Assembly: GCA_047777475.1 (NCBI GenBank)
Contig: JBKEET010000001.1
Span: 248,001-312,000 of the forward strand
Reading direction: 5' to 3'
From: Sutterella sp047777475
GTDB taxonomy: Bacteria > Pseudomonadota > Gammaproteobacteria > Burkholderiales > Burkholderiaceae_F
DNA: 64,000 bases
The notes beneath the pieces were generated by a model that was not told where the DNA came from, did not search any database, and saw only the letters and a program-made list of their open reading frames with translations. Position numbers and translations under genes: made by a program. This document shows positions 33,337 to 42,016 of the stretch, piece after piece. Numbering within the stretch: position 1 is the stretch's first letter; the number at the start of each line of letters is the position of its first letter.

Positions 33337-35244
33337 ATGACCGGCAGCAAAAAGCGTTCGTTCACGCAGCTTTCCGTCAAGCTCCCGCTGCTCACCTTCC
33401 TCTGGGTGACCTTCGTCGTGTGCAGCCTTGCCTACACGATGGCGCTCAACTGGCAGCTCGAGGCGAGCGCGGCCGCGCGCAGCGCCGTGGCCGACCTGCG
33501 CTACAGCGTCTTCATGGCGGCGGCTTACGCGGGGGCGCCCGGCAGGGAAGCCGACTACGCGGCCGTCCTCGCCTCGGCGCAGGGCAACATGAAACGGCTC
33601 CGCAAGGGCGACAAGTGGCAGCCTCTGCGGCTCCCGGACGACCGGCAGATCAGGGGCATGTTCGCCGACTTCGAGAAGAACTGGGACGAGAAGTTCCTGC
33701 CCGCCCTGCAGCAGCGCCAGGAGCTGGGGACGCCCGTTTCCGAAGAGATGGTCGAGGATGCCGGCAGGGATCTTTCCGACCTGGCCGACCGCATCTCCGA
33801 CTACCGCGAGCGCTACCTCTGGCAGATGCGCTACATCCAGGGGCTGCTCATCTTCCTCGCGGTCTGCAGCCTCTTTGCCATCATCGCGTTCCTCTACCAC
33901 TGGGTGATCAAGCCGCTGCAGAGCATCGGCGCCGCGGTGAGCCGCATTTATTCGGGCGACCTCAAGACGCGCATCTCGGGCTACGGCAACGACGAGATCG
34001 GCCAGATCGCCGAGGGCTTCAACCGCATGACCGACCGCCTTGAGGACTCCTACGACAACCTCGAGCAGAAGGTGGCCGACAAGACCGCCTCGGTCGAGGA
34101 AAAGAACAGCCACCTCTCGCAGCTCTACGAGATGACCTCGTACTTCTCGCAGCAGCACAAGACCTCGGATCTCACGAAGGGCTTTGCGGAGCGCATCCGC
34201 CACTACACCGACGCCGACGCCTGCCTCGTGATGCTCCTGAGCGACGAGAGCTCGCACCTCGCCGCGCAGCTCGGGCTCGACGAGAAGCTCGCCCGGTCGT
34301 TCGCCGACTGCGAGAACATCGAAAACACGCCGATCGGGGCGGCGGTCTCGAAGACCTATCCGATCCGCCTGCACCTCGCCGACGTCAAGGACAAGGACGA
34401 GGCGGCGGGGCAGTTCTACGAAGCGGGCTTCCGCACGGCCTACGGTTTCCCGGTGCGCGCCGCGACAGCCGCCGTGGGCTTTTTCGCGATCTTCTTCAGG
34501 AAGGACACGGCGCTCCCGACGCAGCTCGTGAGGCTGCTCGAAACCTTCGCCTCGCACTTCGGCGTGGCCGTCGAGAACAACCGCCTCATCGAGCGCGACC
34601 GCCAGTTCGCCGTCGTGAGCGAGCGCCAGCTCCTCGCGCAGGGCCTGCACGACTCGATCGCGCAGGCGCTCTCCTACCTCAACCTGCAGGTGCAGTTCCT
34701 CTCGGACGCCATCAAGGACAACGACGTCGCGCTGCGCGACGAGTCGCTCGAGGCAATCCGCACGGGCGTGCAGCAGTGCTATGACGACGTGCGCGAGCTG
34801 CTCCTCAACTTCCGCGAGCGCGTGCACACCGAGAGCTTCATCGAGGGCGTGCGCACGGTGATCAAGCGCTTCGAGGCGCAGTCGCACGTCAAGGCGAAGC
34901 TGCGCGTCTCGGGCAGCGGCCCGAAGCTCACCGACAAGCAGAAGCTGCAGGTGATCTTCATCATCCAGGAAGCGCTCTCCAACGTGCGCAAGCACGCGCA
35001 GGCCGAGATGGTCGAGGTGCGCATCGCCAACGGCGACGACCTCGTCGTCACGATCCTCGACGACGGCGTGGGCATCGACGACAAGCTCGTCGCCGAGCGC
35101 CGCGGACGCCACGTGGGCCTCGCGATCATGGACGAGCGCGCCTCGCGCATCGGCGCGCACGTCACCGTGCGCAAGGCCTCGCCGATCGGCGGCACCCGCG
35201 TCGAGCTCGTGCTCCCGAAGGCGGCGAGGGCCGAGGCGATCTGA
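33337..35244 (+). CDS. NarX-like sensor histidine kinase
   Basis: This 635-residue membrane kinase has two transmembrane helices (about 15-37 and 167-190) flanking a periplasmic helical domain, then HAMP, a GAF-like domain, a HisKA_3 dimerisation helix with phospho-acceptor H438 (QGLHDSIAQALSYL) and a C-terminal ATPase domain (LDDGVGID). NarX/NarQ-type kinases sense nitrate or related ligands and phosphorylate NarL-type regulators. No NarL-type regulator is adjacent. It lies 25 bp after parC with an AGG-rich ribosome site, so it may be co-transcribed with parEC. Confidence 0.85.
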   Translation: MTGSKKRSFTQLSVKLPLLTFLWVTFVVCSLAYTMALNWQLEASAAARSAVADLRYSVFMAAAYAGAPGREADYAAVLASAQGNMKRLRKGDKWQPLRLPDDRQIRGMFADFEKNWDEKFLPALQQRQELGTPVSEEMVEDAGRDLSDLADRISDYRERYLWQMRYIQGLLIFLAVCSLFAIIAFLYHWVIKPLQSIGAAVSRIYSGDLKTRISGYGNDEIGQIAEGFNRMTDRLEDSYDNLEQKVADKTASVEEKNSHLSQLYEMTSYFSQQHKTSDLTKGFAERIRHYTDADACLVMLLSDESSHLAAQLGLDEKLARSFADCENIENTPIGAAVSKTYPIRLHLADVKDKDEAAGQFYEAGFRTAYGFPVRAATAAVGFFAIFFRKDTALPTQLVRLLETFASHFGVAVENNRLIERDRQFAVVSERQLLAQGLHDSIAQALSYLNLQVQFLSDAIKDNDVALRDESLEAIRTGVQQCYDDVRELLLNFRERVHTESFIEGVRTVIKRFEAQSHVKAKLRVSGSGPKLTDKQKLQVIFIIQEALSNVRKHAQAEMVEVRIANGDDLVVTILDDGVGIDDKLVAERRGRHVGLAIMDERASRIGAHVTVRKASPIGGTRVELVLPKAARAEAI

Positions 35245-35273
35245 GCTTCGGACTCAGCGAAGAAAAAGCCATG

Positions 35274-35312
35274 AAAAAGCGGCCGGCTCCCGAAAGGGGG
35301 CCGGCCGCCTTG
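35274..35312. terminator. Bidirectional terminator between kinase and aminotransferase genes
   Basis: GCGGCCGGCTCCC and GGGGGCCGGCCGC form a strong stem, with AAAAAG on the left (terminating the minus-strand gene) and CTTGGTT on the right. Confidence 0.8.
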
Positions 35313-35331
35313 GTTCTTAAGAACGATCAGA

Positions 35332-36537
35332 TCACTTCATCATCGTCTTGAGGCATTCGGCGATCGACTTGATGCCGGCGATGATCTTCTCTTCCGGAAC
35401 CGTGACGAAAGAGAGACGGCAGGTGTTCATCTGCGGATGGGCGGCGTAGAACGCGAAGCCCGGAACGAAGCCGACCGGAACCGGAGAGGCGAGAACCTTC
35501 TTCATGAGGTCGGCCGAGTTGATGTACTCGGGCAGGTGGAGCCAAATGAACATGCCGCCGGTGGGCTTCGTCCAGTAGATCTCCTTGCTCTTGGGCATGT
35601 ACTTCTCGAGGCTCTCGAGCATCACCTTGGCGTGCGAGGCGTAGATCTTGCGCACCTCGGGCAGGTGCTCCGTGCGCAGTTCCTTCGTGAAGACGCGGGC
35701 GGTGACGAGCTGCGTGTAGGTGCTCGTGTGGAGGTCCATGGCGGACTTGATCTGGTTGATCGCCTTGACGATCGGCAGCGGCGCGATGATGTAGCCGAGG
35801 CGGAAGCCCGGGGCCAGGATCTTCGACATCGTGCCGAGCGTGATCACGCGGTCCGGGCCGAAGGCGCGCATGGCGACCGGCGGCTTCTCGGCGTAATAGA
35901 GCTCGCCGTAGGGGTTGTCCTCGACGATCCAGAAGTCGTTGCGGCGGGCGAGCTCGATGAACTTCTTGCGGCGCTCGACGCTGATGGTGAGGCCGGTCGG
36001 GTTGTTGAACGTCGGCATGACGTAGGCGAAGTGCGCGCCCTTGATCTTCTCTTCGTCGACGAGGTCGGGGTTGAGGCCTTCCTTGTCGGTCGGCAGCTCG
36101 ACGTACTCGGGCTCGACCAGGTTGAAGGCGCTCAGGGCGCCGAGGTAGGTCGGGCACTCGACGAGGATCTTCGCTTTCGGCTCGGCGAGGACGCGGCCGA
36201 GGATGTCCAGCGCCTGCTGGGAGCCGGCGGTGATGACGATGTTGTCCGGCGTGCACTCGTTGCCGCGGCCGGTCTCGTAGTCGGCGATCACCTCGCGCAG
36301 GGCCTTCATGCCCTGCGTCGGGGAGTACTGCAGCGCGACGGTGCCCTGCGTGTCGAGAACCCAGTCGGCGGCGGCCTTGATTTCCTTGACCGGGAAGCCT
36401 TCGGGGGCGGGCAGGCCGCCGGCGAAGCTGATCACCTCGGGACGTGCGGCCAGAGCCAGAATGTCGCCGACCACATCGTTTTCCTTGGGTTTGCCGATTT
36501 TGCTGAAGTGCATGCTGGGCTGCTTGCTTTCTGTCAT
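35332..36537 (-). CDS. PLP-dependent class I/II aminotransferase (LysN/MocR-like)
   Basis: This 401-residue fold-type I aminotransferase carries the PLP Schiff-base lysine K239 in LGTMSKILAPGFRLGY, with NNPTG at 178-182 and an N-terminal VISFAGGLPAPE motif typical of the 2-aminoadipate/aromatic aminotransferase group. There is no DNA-binding domain, so it is an enzyme rather than a MocR regulator. It is monocistronic; the amino acid substrate is not certain. Confidence 0.9.
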   Translation of the reverse strand: MTESKQPSMHFSKIGKPKENDVVGDILALAARPEVISFAGGLPAPEGFPVKEIKAAADWVLDTQGTVALQYSPTQGMKALREVIADYETGRGNECTPDNIVITAGSQQALDILGRVLAEPKAKILVECPTYLGALSAFNLVEPEYVELPTDKEGLNPDLVDEEKIKGAHFAYVMPTFNNPTGLTISVERRKKFIELARRNDFWIVEDNPYGELYYAEKPPVAMRAFGPDRVITLGTMSKILAPGFRLGYIIAPLPIVKAINQIKSAMDLHTSTYTQLVTARVFTKELRTEHLPEVRKIYASHAKVMLESLEKYMPKSKEIYWTKPTGGMFIWLHLPEYINSADLMKKVLASPVPVGFVPGFAFYAAHPQMNTCRLSFVTVPEEKIIAGIKSIAECLKTMMK

Positions 36538-36735
36538 AACACTGTTTCCTGACTAACTAAAGTTGGGTTTGCGATTCTGCGCGTCTTAGGCCCGCCCCGA
36601 AACGGTGCGGAGTCAAGGTGCATCTTTCGATTGTATGGCACGGGCGCGCCGCGTTGGACGCGGCGCGAAGCCTTTTCTCGTCGCCCGCTTCCTTAGGTCA
36701 CAAGCAGTAAGCACTTTGCAGTAAACGCGCGCGGC

Positions 36736-37413
36736 TCAGGCTTCTTTTCCCTTGCCGGGCAGGGCGAAATCGGCGAGCCGCGCCTTCTTTTCGGGCGCAT
36801 TGCACCACTTTGCGACGGCGCATTCCTCGCACATCGGCGAGCGCGCCTTGCAGACGTAGCGGCCGTGGAGCAGGAGCCAGTGGTGCGCGTTGCGGCGGTA
36901 CTTGTCTGGCATGATGCGCGCGAGCTTCTCCTCGACCTCCTCGGGGGTCTTCCCGGGCGCGAAGCCCGTGCGGTTGCAGACGCGGAAGATGTGCGTGTCG
37001 ACGGCGATCGTCGGCTGCCCGAAGGCGACGTTGAGGACGACGTTGGCGGTCTTGCGGCCGACGCCGGGGAGCGCCACGAGCTCGTCGAACGTCTCGGGCA
37101 CGCGGCCGCCGTATTTCTCGCAGAGGATCTTCGAGAGCTCGATCACGTGCCGGCCCTTGCTGCGGTAGAGCCCGATCGAGCGGATGTAGGGCTCGAGCCC
37201 CTTTTCGCCGAGCGCGACGATCTTCTCGGGGGTGTTCGCGACGGGAAAGAGCTTCGCGGTGGCGACGTTGACGCCCTTATCGGTCGTCTGCGCCGAAAGG
37301 ACGACGGCGACGAGCAGTTCGTAGGGCGTCGTGAAGTTGAGCTCGCTCTTCGGGTTCGGGTGTTCTTTGGCGAGCGCCTCCATGAAGGCTTCGCGGTCGG
37401 CTTTGCGGATCAT
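36736..37413 (-). CDS. nth: Endonuclease III
   Basis: This 225-residue base-excision-repair glycosylase/AP lyase for oxidised pyrimidines has the helix-hairpin-helix LPGVGRKTAN with catalytic K121, catalytic D139 in VDTHIFRV, and a C-terminal 4Fe-4S cluster (CKARSPMCEECAVAKWC). Start at 37413 overlaps the stop of the upstream rnfB-like gene (ATGA), indicating translational coupling. The pairing with an rnfB-like gene recurs in betaproteobacteria. Confidence 0.96.
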   Translation of the reverse strand: MIRKADREAFMEALAKEHPNPKSELNFTTPYELLVAVVLSAQTTDKGVNVATAKLFPVANTPEKIVALGEKGLEPYIRSIGLYRSKGRHVIELSKILCEKYGGRVPETFDELVALPGVGRKTANVVLNVAFGQPTIAVDTHIFRVCNRTGFAPGKTPEEVEEKLARIMPDKYRRNAHHWLLLHGRYVCKARSPMCEECAVAKWCNAPEKKARLADFALPGKGKEA

Positions 37414-38009
37414 TTCGCTTCTTCCTTCTTGGCGCGGACCTTGGCGAGCACGTCTTCGACGATCGCGCTCTTTTCCTTGCCGGGGGCGGGGTTCCTCAGC
37501 GCGTCGAGCCTGGCGTCTTCCTCGGCCTCGGCCCTGAGGCGGCGCTGCCGCGCGCGGATGAAGAGGCTTCTCGCGCGGTGCGCGTCGCCGAGCGACCAAA
37601 TGTGCTTCGATTCGATCATGTCGATGCAGTCCATCGGGCAGGCGTCGAGGCAGAGCGCGCAGCCCGTGCAGTCGGCCTCGACGACGCCGTAGAGGTGCTT
37701 CGGGGAGCCCGCGATCGCGTCGGTCGGGCAGACCTTGACGCACCAGCCGCAGCCGATGCAGTCCTTGGCGCGGATGCGCGCCGTGGCGAACGGCATCTCG
37801 TGGCCGTACTCCGGGTCGAGCGGGATGACGGGGCGCATCGTGGCGGCCGCGAGCCGCTCGATGCCGAGCTTGCCGCCCGGCGCACAGCGGTTGATCGGCG
37901 CGCCGTTGAGCACGATTTCGCGCGCATAGGCGAGGCAGCCGTCGCAGCCGCACTGGCGGCACTGCGTCTGCGGCAGCAGATCGTCGATGTCTTCGGGTGT
38001 GAGACTCAT
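37410..38009 (-). CDS. RnfB/RsxB-like iron-sulfur protein without membrane anchor
   Basis: This 199-residue protein has the RnfB-type 4Fe-4S domain (C17, C20, C22, C25 and a Cys near 42), then two ferredoxin motifs CIGCGWCVKVCP and CTGCALCLDACP. The hydrophobic N-terminal helix of true RnfB is missing, and no rnfACDGE genes are present in the window, so it is probably a soluble electron carrier. It lies between fpr and nth and may maintain Fe-S or SoxR redox state; this is inferred. Confidence 0.85.
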   Translation of the reverse strand: MSLTPEDIDDLLPQTQCRQCGCDGCLAYAREIVLNGAPINRCAPGGKLGIERLAAATMRPVIPLDPEYGHEMPFATARIRAKDCIGCGWCVKVCPTDAIAGSPKHLYGVVEADCTGCALCLDACPMDCIDMIESKHIWSLGDAHRARSLFIRARQRRLRAEAEEDARLDALRNPAPGKEKSAIVEDVLAKVRAKKEEAK

Positions 38010-38040
38010 GAAATTTTCCTCCGGATTTTTTCCCTTTTTT

Positions 38041-38772
38041 TCAGAGCAGCTCGGCCACGAGCTCCCCGGGGCGGCCGAGCCGCGGCGAAACGATGCCGCG
38101 CTCCTTGAAGATCGCGCGCATGTCGGCGACGAAGTTCTCGTTGCCGCAGAGCATGACGCGGTCGGTTTCCTTGGCGGCCGCGCGTCCCGCGGCCCGCTCG
38201 AGCTCGCCGTCCCTGAGGAGCGCCGTGAGGCGTCCCGTGAGCGGTCCCGGCTCGCGCGAGGCGGCGCTCATCACCGAAAAGCCCGCAAGGCCTTCGCCCG
38301 CTTCGGCGGCGAGCGCCGCAAGGGCGTCTGACTGCGCGCGGTAGGACGCGCCGACGACGCAGCGGACCTCGCGCCAGGCGGAAAGGGCTTTGCGGTCCTT
38401 GAGGAGCGAAAGGAAGGGCGCGAGGCCCGGGCCCGTCGCGAAGAGCCAGATCGCTTCGCCGCCCGGGATGCGCCGCGGGCCGAAGCTGCCCTGCGCGGGG
38501 CCGTCGATCAGCACGGCGCTGCCTTCGGGGAGCGAGGTGAGGCGGGGCGAGAGCGTGCCGCCCGGCTGCGCCTTGATGAGAAACTCAAGCGTCTTCGCGT
38601 CGGACGGGGCCGAGGCGATCGAATAGGCCCGGAAGACGGGCTCGCCCCCGACCTCGAGGCCGAGGCGCGCGAACTGGCCGGCCCGGAAGGACCAGCCTTC
38701 GGGGCGCTCGATCGTCAGCAGGAAGTGTCCCGGCGCGGCTTCGCGCCTCTCGATGAGTGCGGCGGAGAGCAT
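38041..38772 (-). CDS. fpr: Ferredoxin-NADP reductase
   Basis: This 243-residue flavoenzyme has the FAD motif RAYSIAS, a Gly-rich TGPGLAPFLSLL loop for NADP(H) and a C-terminal MLCGNENFVADM stretch. It shuttles electrons between NADPH and ferredoxin or flavodoxin. Start at 38772 is preceded by AGAGGA. It lies between the ferredoxin gene and the rnfB-like gene on the same strand, forming a likely redox operon. Confidence 0.9.
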   Translation of the reverse strand: MLSAALIERREAAPGHFLLTIERPEGWSFRAGQFARLGLEVGGEPVFRAYSIASAPSDAKTLEFLIKAQPGGTLSPRLTSLPEGSAVLIDGPAQGSFGPRRIPGGEAIWLFATGPGLAPFLSLLKDRKALSAWREVRCVVGASYRAQSDALAALAAEAGEGLAGFSVMSAASREPGPLTGRLTALLRDGELERAAGRAAAKETDRVMLCGNENFVADMRAIFKERGIVSPRLGRPGELVAELL

Positions 38773-38900
38773 GTCCTCTTCTTCGCTCCGAAAAAAAGAA
38801 AAGTGAAAAAAAGAGAGAGCCGCGCCTGGCGGATCTCTCTTTGTCGACGCAGGGCCAAGGGTCCGCGGCTTTAAGCGGCCAAAGCCTGAAGAAACGAGGC

Positions 38901-39224
38901 TCAGCGCTTGAGGTACTTGAGCTTGTTCTTGACGCCGCTCCACTGGTCCGCGTCGTCCGGATAGGGCTTGCGGTGCGTGATCGAAGGCCACACGCGGGCG
39001 AGTTCCGCGTTGATCTTGATGAATTCGCGCTGGTCCTCGGGAACGTCCTCTTCGGCGTAAATGGCCGCTTCGGGGCACTCCGGGATGCAGACGGCGCAGT
39101 CGATGCACTCGTCGGGGTCGATGACGAGGAAGTTCGGGCCTTCATGGAAGCAGTCGACCGGGCACACGTCGACGCAGTCGGTACGCTTGCAGTTGATGCA
39201 GGCGTCACAAACAACGTGAGGCAT
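38901..39224 (-). CDS. fdxA: 7Fe/8Fe ferredoxin FdxA
   Basis: A 107-residue ferredoxin with CDACINCKRTDCVDVCP and CIDCAVCIPECP cluster motifs and the conserved C-terminal AELARVWPSIT segment. Starting at 39224 (MPHVVCDAC) gives exactly the usual length, with GGAG nine bases upstream. An alternative start at 39239 would add five residues. It is a likely partner of fpr, 128 bp downstream. Confidence 0.93.
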   Translation of the reverse strand: MPHVVCDACINCKRTDCVDVCPVDCFHEGPNFLVIDPDECIDCAVCIPECPEAAIYAEEDVPEDQREFIKINAELARVWPSITHRKPYPDDADQWSGVKNKLKYLKR

Positions 39225-39360
39225 TTGGTTAGTCTCCACAACAAAAACAACAATGAGCCTGCTATTCTAACTCGTTTCTGCGTGCAAAAAGCCTTAGAAA
39301 TTTCAAGGAAATAGCAGTGCGGAGGAGCAAAGGGCGGCGTTTGCCCGCGCCTTATCTAGA

Positions 39361-40512
39361 ATGGGAAGCATGAAGCAAACCCCGCAGGACCCTAAGGCGG
39401 TTTCGCCCGGCGAGGGCGACGAGATCCGCCTCACGCGCGACACGCACCGGAAAATCGTGCACATCGACATGGACGCGTTCTTCGCCTCCGTCGAGCAGCA
39501 CGACCGGCCCGAGCTGCGCGGCCGACCCGTTGCCGTCGGTCACGACGACAGGCGGGGCGTCGTCGCGACCGCGAGCTACGAGGCGCGGCGCTTCGGCGTG
39601 CACAGCGCGATGCCGAGCGCCATGGCGAAGGAACTCTGCCCGCAGCTCGTCTTCGTGCCGGGGCGCATGGCGCGCTACAAGGAAGTCTCCGAGCAGGTGC
39701 GCGCGATTTTCCGGCGCTACACCGACGCCGTCGAGCCGATCAGCATCGACGAGGCGTTCCTCGACGTGACCGTCAACAAGAAGGGCATGGCGCTCGGCGT
39801 CGACGTCGCCCGCGCGATCAAGCGCGACATCCGTGAGGAGCTCGGCCTCGTCGCGAGCGCGGGCGTCTCTTACAACAAGTTCCTTGCCAAGGTCGCCTCC
39901 GACTGGCGAAAGCCCGACGGGCTCTGCGTCATCCACCCCGACCGCGCGCTCGCCTTCATCGATAAGCTGCCCGTCGAGGCGCTCTGGGGCGTCGGGCCCG
40001 CCACCGCGAAGAAGTTCCACGAGCTCGGCATCCATGGCGCCAAGGAGCTGCGCGCGATGCCGCTTGCCGACCTCCTGCGGCACTTCGGGCAGGCGGGCTG
40101 GACCTTCTACCGGTTCGCGCGCGGCATCGACGACAGGCCCGTGCGCGTCACGCGCGAGCGCAAGAGCGTGGGGTGCGAGGAGACCTATGCGCGCGACCTC
40201 GTGGACCCGCGGGAGATCGACGAGGCGCTCGCGGGGCTCGCCGCCGAGCTCGAGGCGCGGCTTTCGAGGCATTTCTTCCGCGGTCGCACGCTCACGCTCA
40301 AGATCCGCTGGTTCGACTTTTCGACGCACACGCGCTCGCTCTCGAGGAGCGCCCCGTTTTCCGGGGCGGCGGACATCCTCGAGTGCGCCCGTGAGCTCCT
40401 CGCGGGCGCCGAGATCCCGCGCCGGGGCGTGCGCCTCCTGGGGCTCACGGTGAGCTCGCCCGAGACGGACGAGGAGCCCGAGCCCTCGCTCTTTGACGAG
40501 CCGGTGCGCTGA
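39361..40512 (+). CDS. dinB: DNA polymerase IV
   Basis: This Y-family translesion polymerase of 383 residues carries the metal-binding motif HIDMDAFFASVEQ and the second site SIDEAFLDV, then thumb and little-finger regions. A second Met three codons later (39370) is an alternative start. It is a lone gene, convergent with the membrane protein at 40576. No clear LexA box was recognised upstream. Confidence 0.94.
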   Translation: MGSMKQTPQDPKAVSPGEGDEIRLTRDTHRKIVHIDMDAFFASVEQHDRPELRGRPVAVGHDDRRGVVATASYEARRFGVHSAMPSAMAKELCPQLVFVPGRMARYKEVSEQVRAIFRRYTDAVEPISIDEAFLDVTVNKKGMALGVDVARAIKRDIREELGLVASAGVSYNKFLAKVASDWRKPDGLCVIHPDRALAFIDKLPVEALWGVGPATAKKFHELGIHGAKELRAMPLADLLRHFGQAGWTFYRFARGIDDRPVRVTRERKSVGCEETYARDLVDPREIDEALAGLAAELEARLSRHFFRGRTLTLKIRWFDFSTHTRSLSRSAPFSGAADILECARELLAGAEIPRRGVRLLGLTVSSPETDEEPEPSLFDEPVR

Positions 40513-40517
40513 AGGGC

Positions 40518-40552
40518 AAAAAATCGGCCGGCTCCCCGAAGGAGGCCGGCCG
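40518..40552. terminator. Terminator between dinB and the BPSS1780-type gene
   Basis: CGGCCGGCTCC and GGAGGCCGGCCG form a perfect stem around CCGAA. The A run on the left gives a T run for the minus-strand gene. Confidence 0.85.
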
Positions 40553-40575
40553 CGGATCCTTGTCTTTCGAATCGG

Positions 40576-41355
40576 TTACCCGATCGTTCCGAAAAGCCGC
40601 TTTTCGCCGAAGATGCCCCTGTACATCGCCCAGACCATGGCCTGCGAGATCATCGAAAGGAGCGCCGTCAGCAGCGCCGCGACGAAGGAGGCGAGGAAGG
40701 GCGAGAGCGCGAAGAGCGCGGTCGTGAGCGTCCCGCACACCAGCGCGGAGAGCGAAACGCAGAGTCCCGCCGTAACGCTCGGCATGAAATTCTTCACGAC
40801 GCCGAAGAACGAATAGAAAAGGCTCTTGCCCAGCGTCTGCCCGGCGTCCGCGAGGAGCAGCGGCGCGAAGACCGTCGCCATGAGGAGCGGGACATAGAGG
40901 AGCGAGGAGACGGCGATGCCGAAGTAGGGGATGTTGCCCGCGATGCTCGCCGCGTCGACGCCCTGCTCGGTGACGACCCACTTTGAGAGCTGGTCCTTAG
41001 AGAGCAGGCTGAAGACGATGAGCACGATCTGCATGCCCGCGGCGCTCACGACGCCGAGCCCGAGGAGCCGCAGCCGCAAGCGCTTCTGCGCCCAGGCCTG
41101 CCCGAGCACGCCCCAGGCGGGGCGGCCGCCCGCGAGCACGTCGCGGGCCGCAAAGCCCGTCATGACCGAGCCGAACGGCATCCAGAGGCTCGCGAGCAGC
41201 AGGCCGACCAAGGGCAGCCCGGCGAGCAGTCCGCTCATCAGGAGATAGAAAATGACGACGCCCGAGAACGCAATCGTGCCCGGCACGCGCAGCGAGCGCA
41301 TGCCCTCGGAGAACCACTGCAGGCCCGTCGAGGGCGTGTTGGGTAATGCTGCCAT
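40576..41355 (-). CDS. BPSS1780-type multi-pass membrane protein
   Basis: This 259-residue inner-membrane protein has about six hydrophobic helices and a Burkholderiales BPSS1780-like organisation (N-terminal GLQWFSEGMRSL segment, then GFAARDVLAGGRP). Function unknown. It ends beside dinB and begins 6 bp after the stop of the small exported protein upstream (41362-41790), suggesting a two-gene unit. Confidence 0.75.
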   Translation of the reverse strand: MAALPNTPSTGLQWFSEGMRSLRVPGTIAFSGVVIFYLLMSGLLAGLPLVGLLLASLWMPFGSVMTGFAARDVLAGGRPAWGVLGQAWAQKRLRLRLLGLGVVSAAGMQIVLIVFSLLSKDQLSKWVVTEQGVDAASIAGNIPYFGIAVSSLLYVPLLMATVFAPLLLADAGQTLGKSLFYSFFGVVKNFMPSVTAGLCVSLSALVCGTLTTALFALSPFLASFVAALLTALLSMISQAMVWAMYRGIFGEKRLFGTIG

Positions 41356-41361
41356 GCCGTG

Positions 41362-41790
41362 TCAGAAGCCGATGCGGATCTGCTTGGTGTTGCCGAGCGT
41401 GCTCATCGAGTTGGCGCCCGGGTTGGTGTCGATCGGACGGTCGGCGCGGTTTTCCATGGTGTAGGGAATCTGCGTGCTGCCCGGCGTCACGACGTACTCG
41501 GTGACGCGGTTGTTCTCGTCGCGCACCGCTTCGATCTTGGTCTGCCGATCGAACTTCGGCGGCACCTTGCCCGCCTCGCGCTCGGCGCGGGCGTGCTCGT
41601 AGTCTTCCTTGGTCGGCAGCAGCGGGTTGGCGGCGTTTCTCTGCGCCTTCGACGCTGCGGCGGCGTTCGCCGCGGGCTGCGCAGCGACCGTGCTCTGCAC
41701 CTTCTGCGGCGCCTTGTCGGCCGGGGCGGCGCAGAGCGCTCCGGCGGCCGCGGCGAGAATGGCGACGGTGAGAATCTTGGCGTGCGTCAT
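41362..41790 (-). CDS. Small exported protein, possibly DUF2782-like
   Basis: This 142-residue protein has a signal peptide (hydrophobic to about residue 22) and an Ala/Gln-rich linker. Its C-terminal domain containing NRVTEYVVTPG faintly resembles DUF2782 proteins found next to polA in Burkholderiales. It is divergent from polA across 226 bp. The family assignment is tentative. Confidence 0.6.
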   Translation of the reverse strand: MTHAKILTVAILAAAAGALCAAPADKAPQKVQSTVAAQPAANAAAASKAQRNAANPLLPTKEDYEHARAEREAGKVPPKFDRQTKIEAVRDENNRVTEYVVTPGSTQIPYTMENRADRPIDTNPGANSMSTLGNTKQIRIGF

Positions 41791-42016
41791 ACATACATCC
41801 TTTTTTCAACGAAGCGGAAAGCGCCGCCGAGCGGGCGTTTGTGAAGCTTTTCCGCTTCTCTTTACATCAATTGTGCCACACCCCGCCGCGCGCGGGCTCA
41901 CTATCAGGCAAAAGCGATGCGCTTTTCCAACGGCCCGCCCCGGGGTTCGGGGCAGCGGCCCGTTGGGGTATGCTAACGGCCTGTAGAAACCCAAGCACAG
42001 AGACGAGCGAGCAGCG

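Noticed and set aside
38811..38842. AAAGAGAGA/TCTCTCTTT hairpin between fdxA and fpr as a terminator
   Set aside because: A weak A-T rich stem without a clear T run; insufficient to claim termination.
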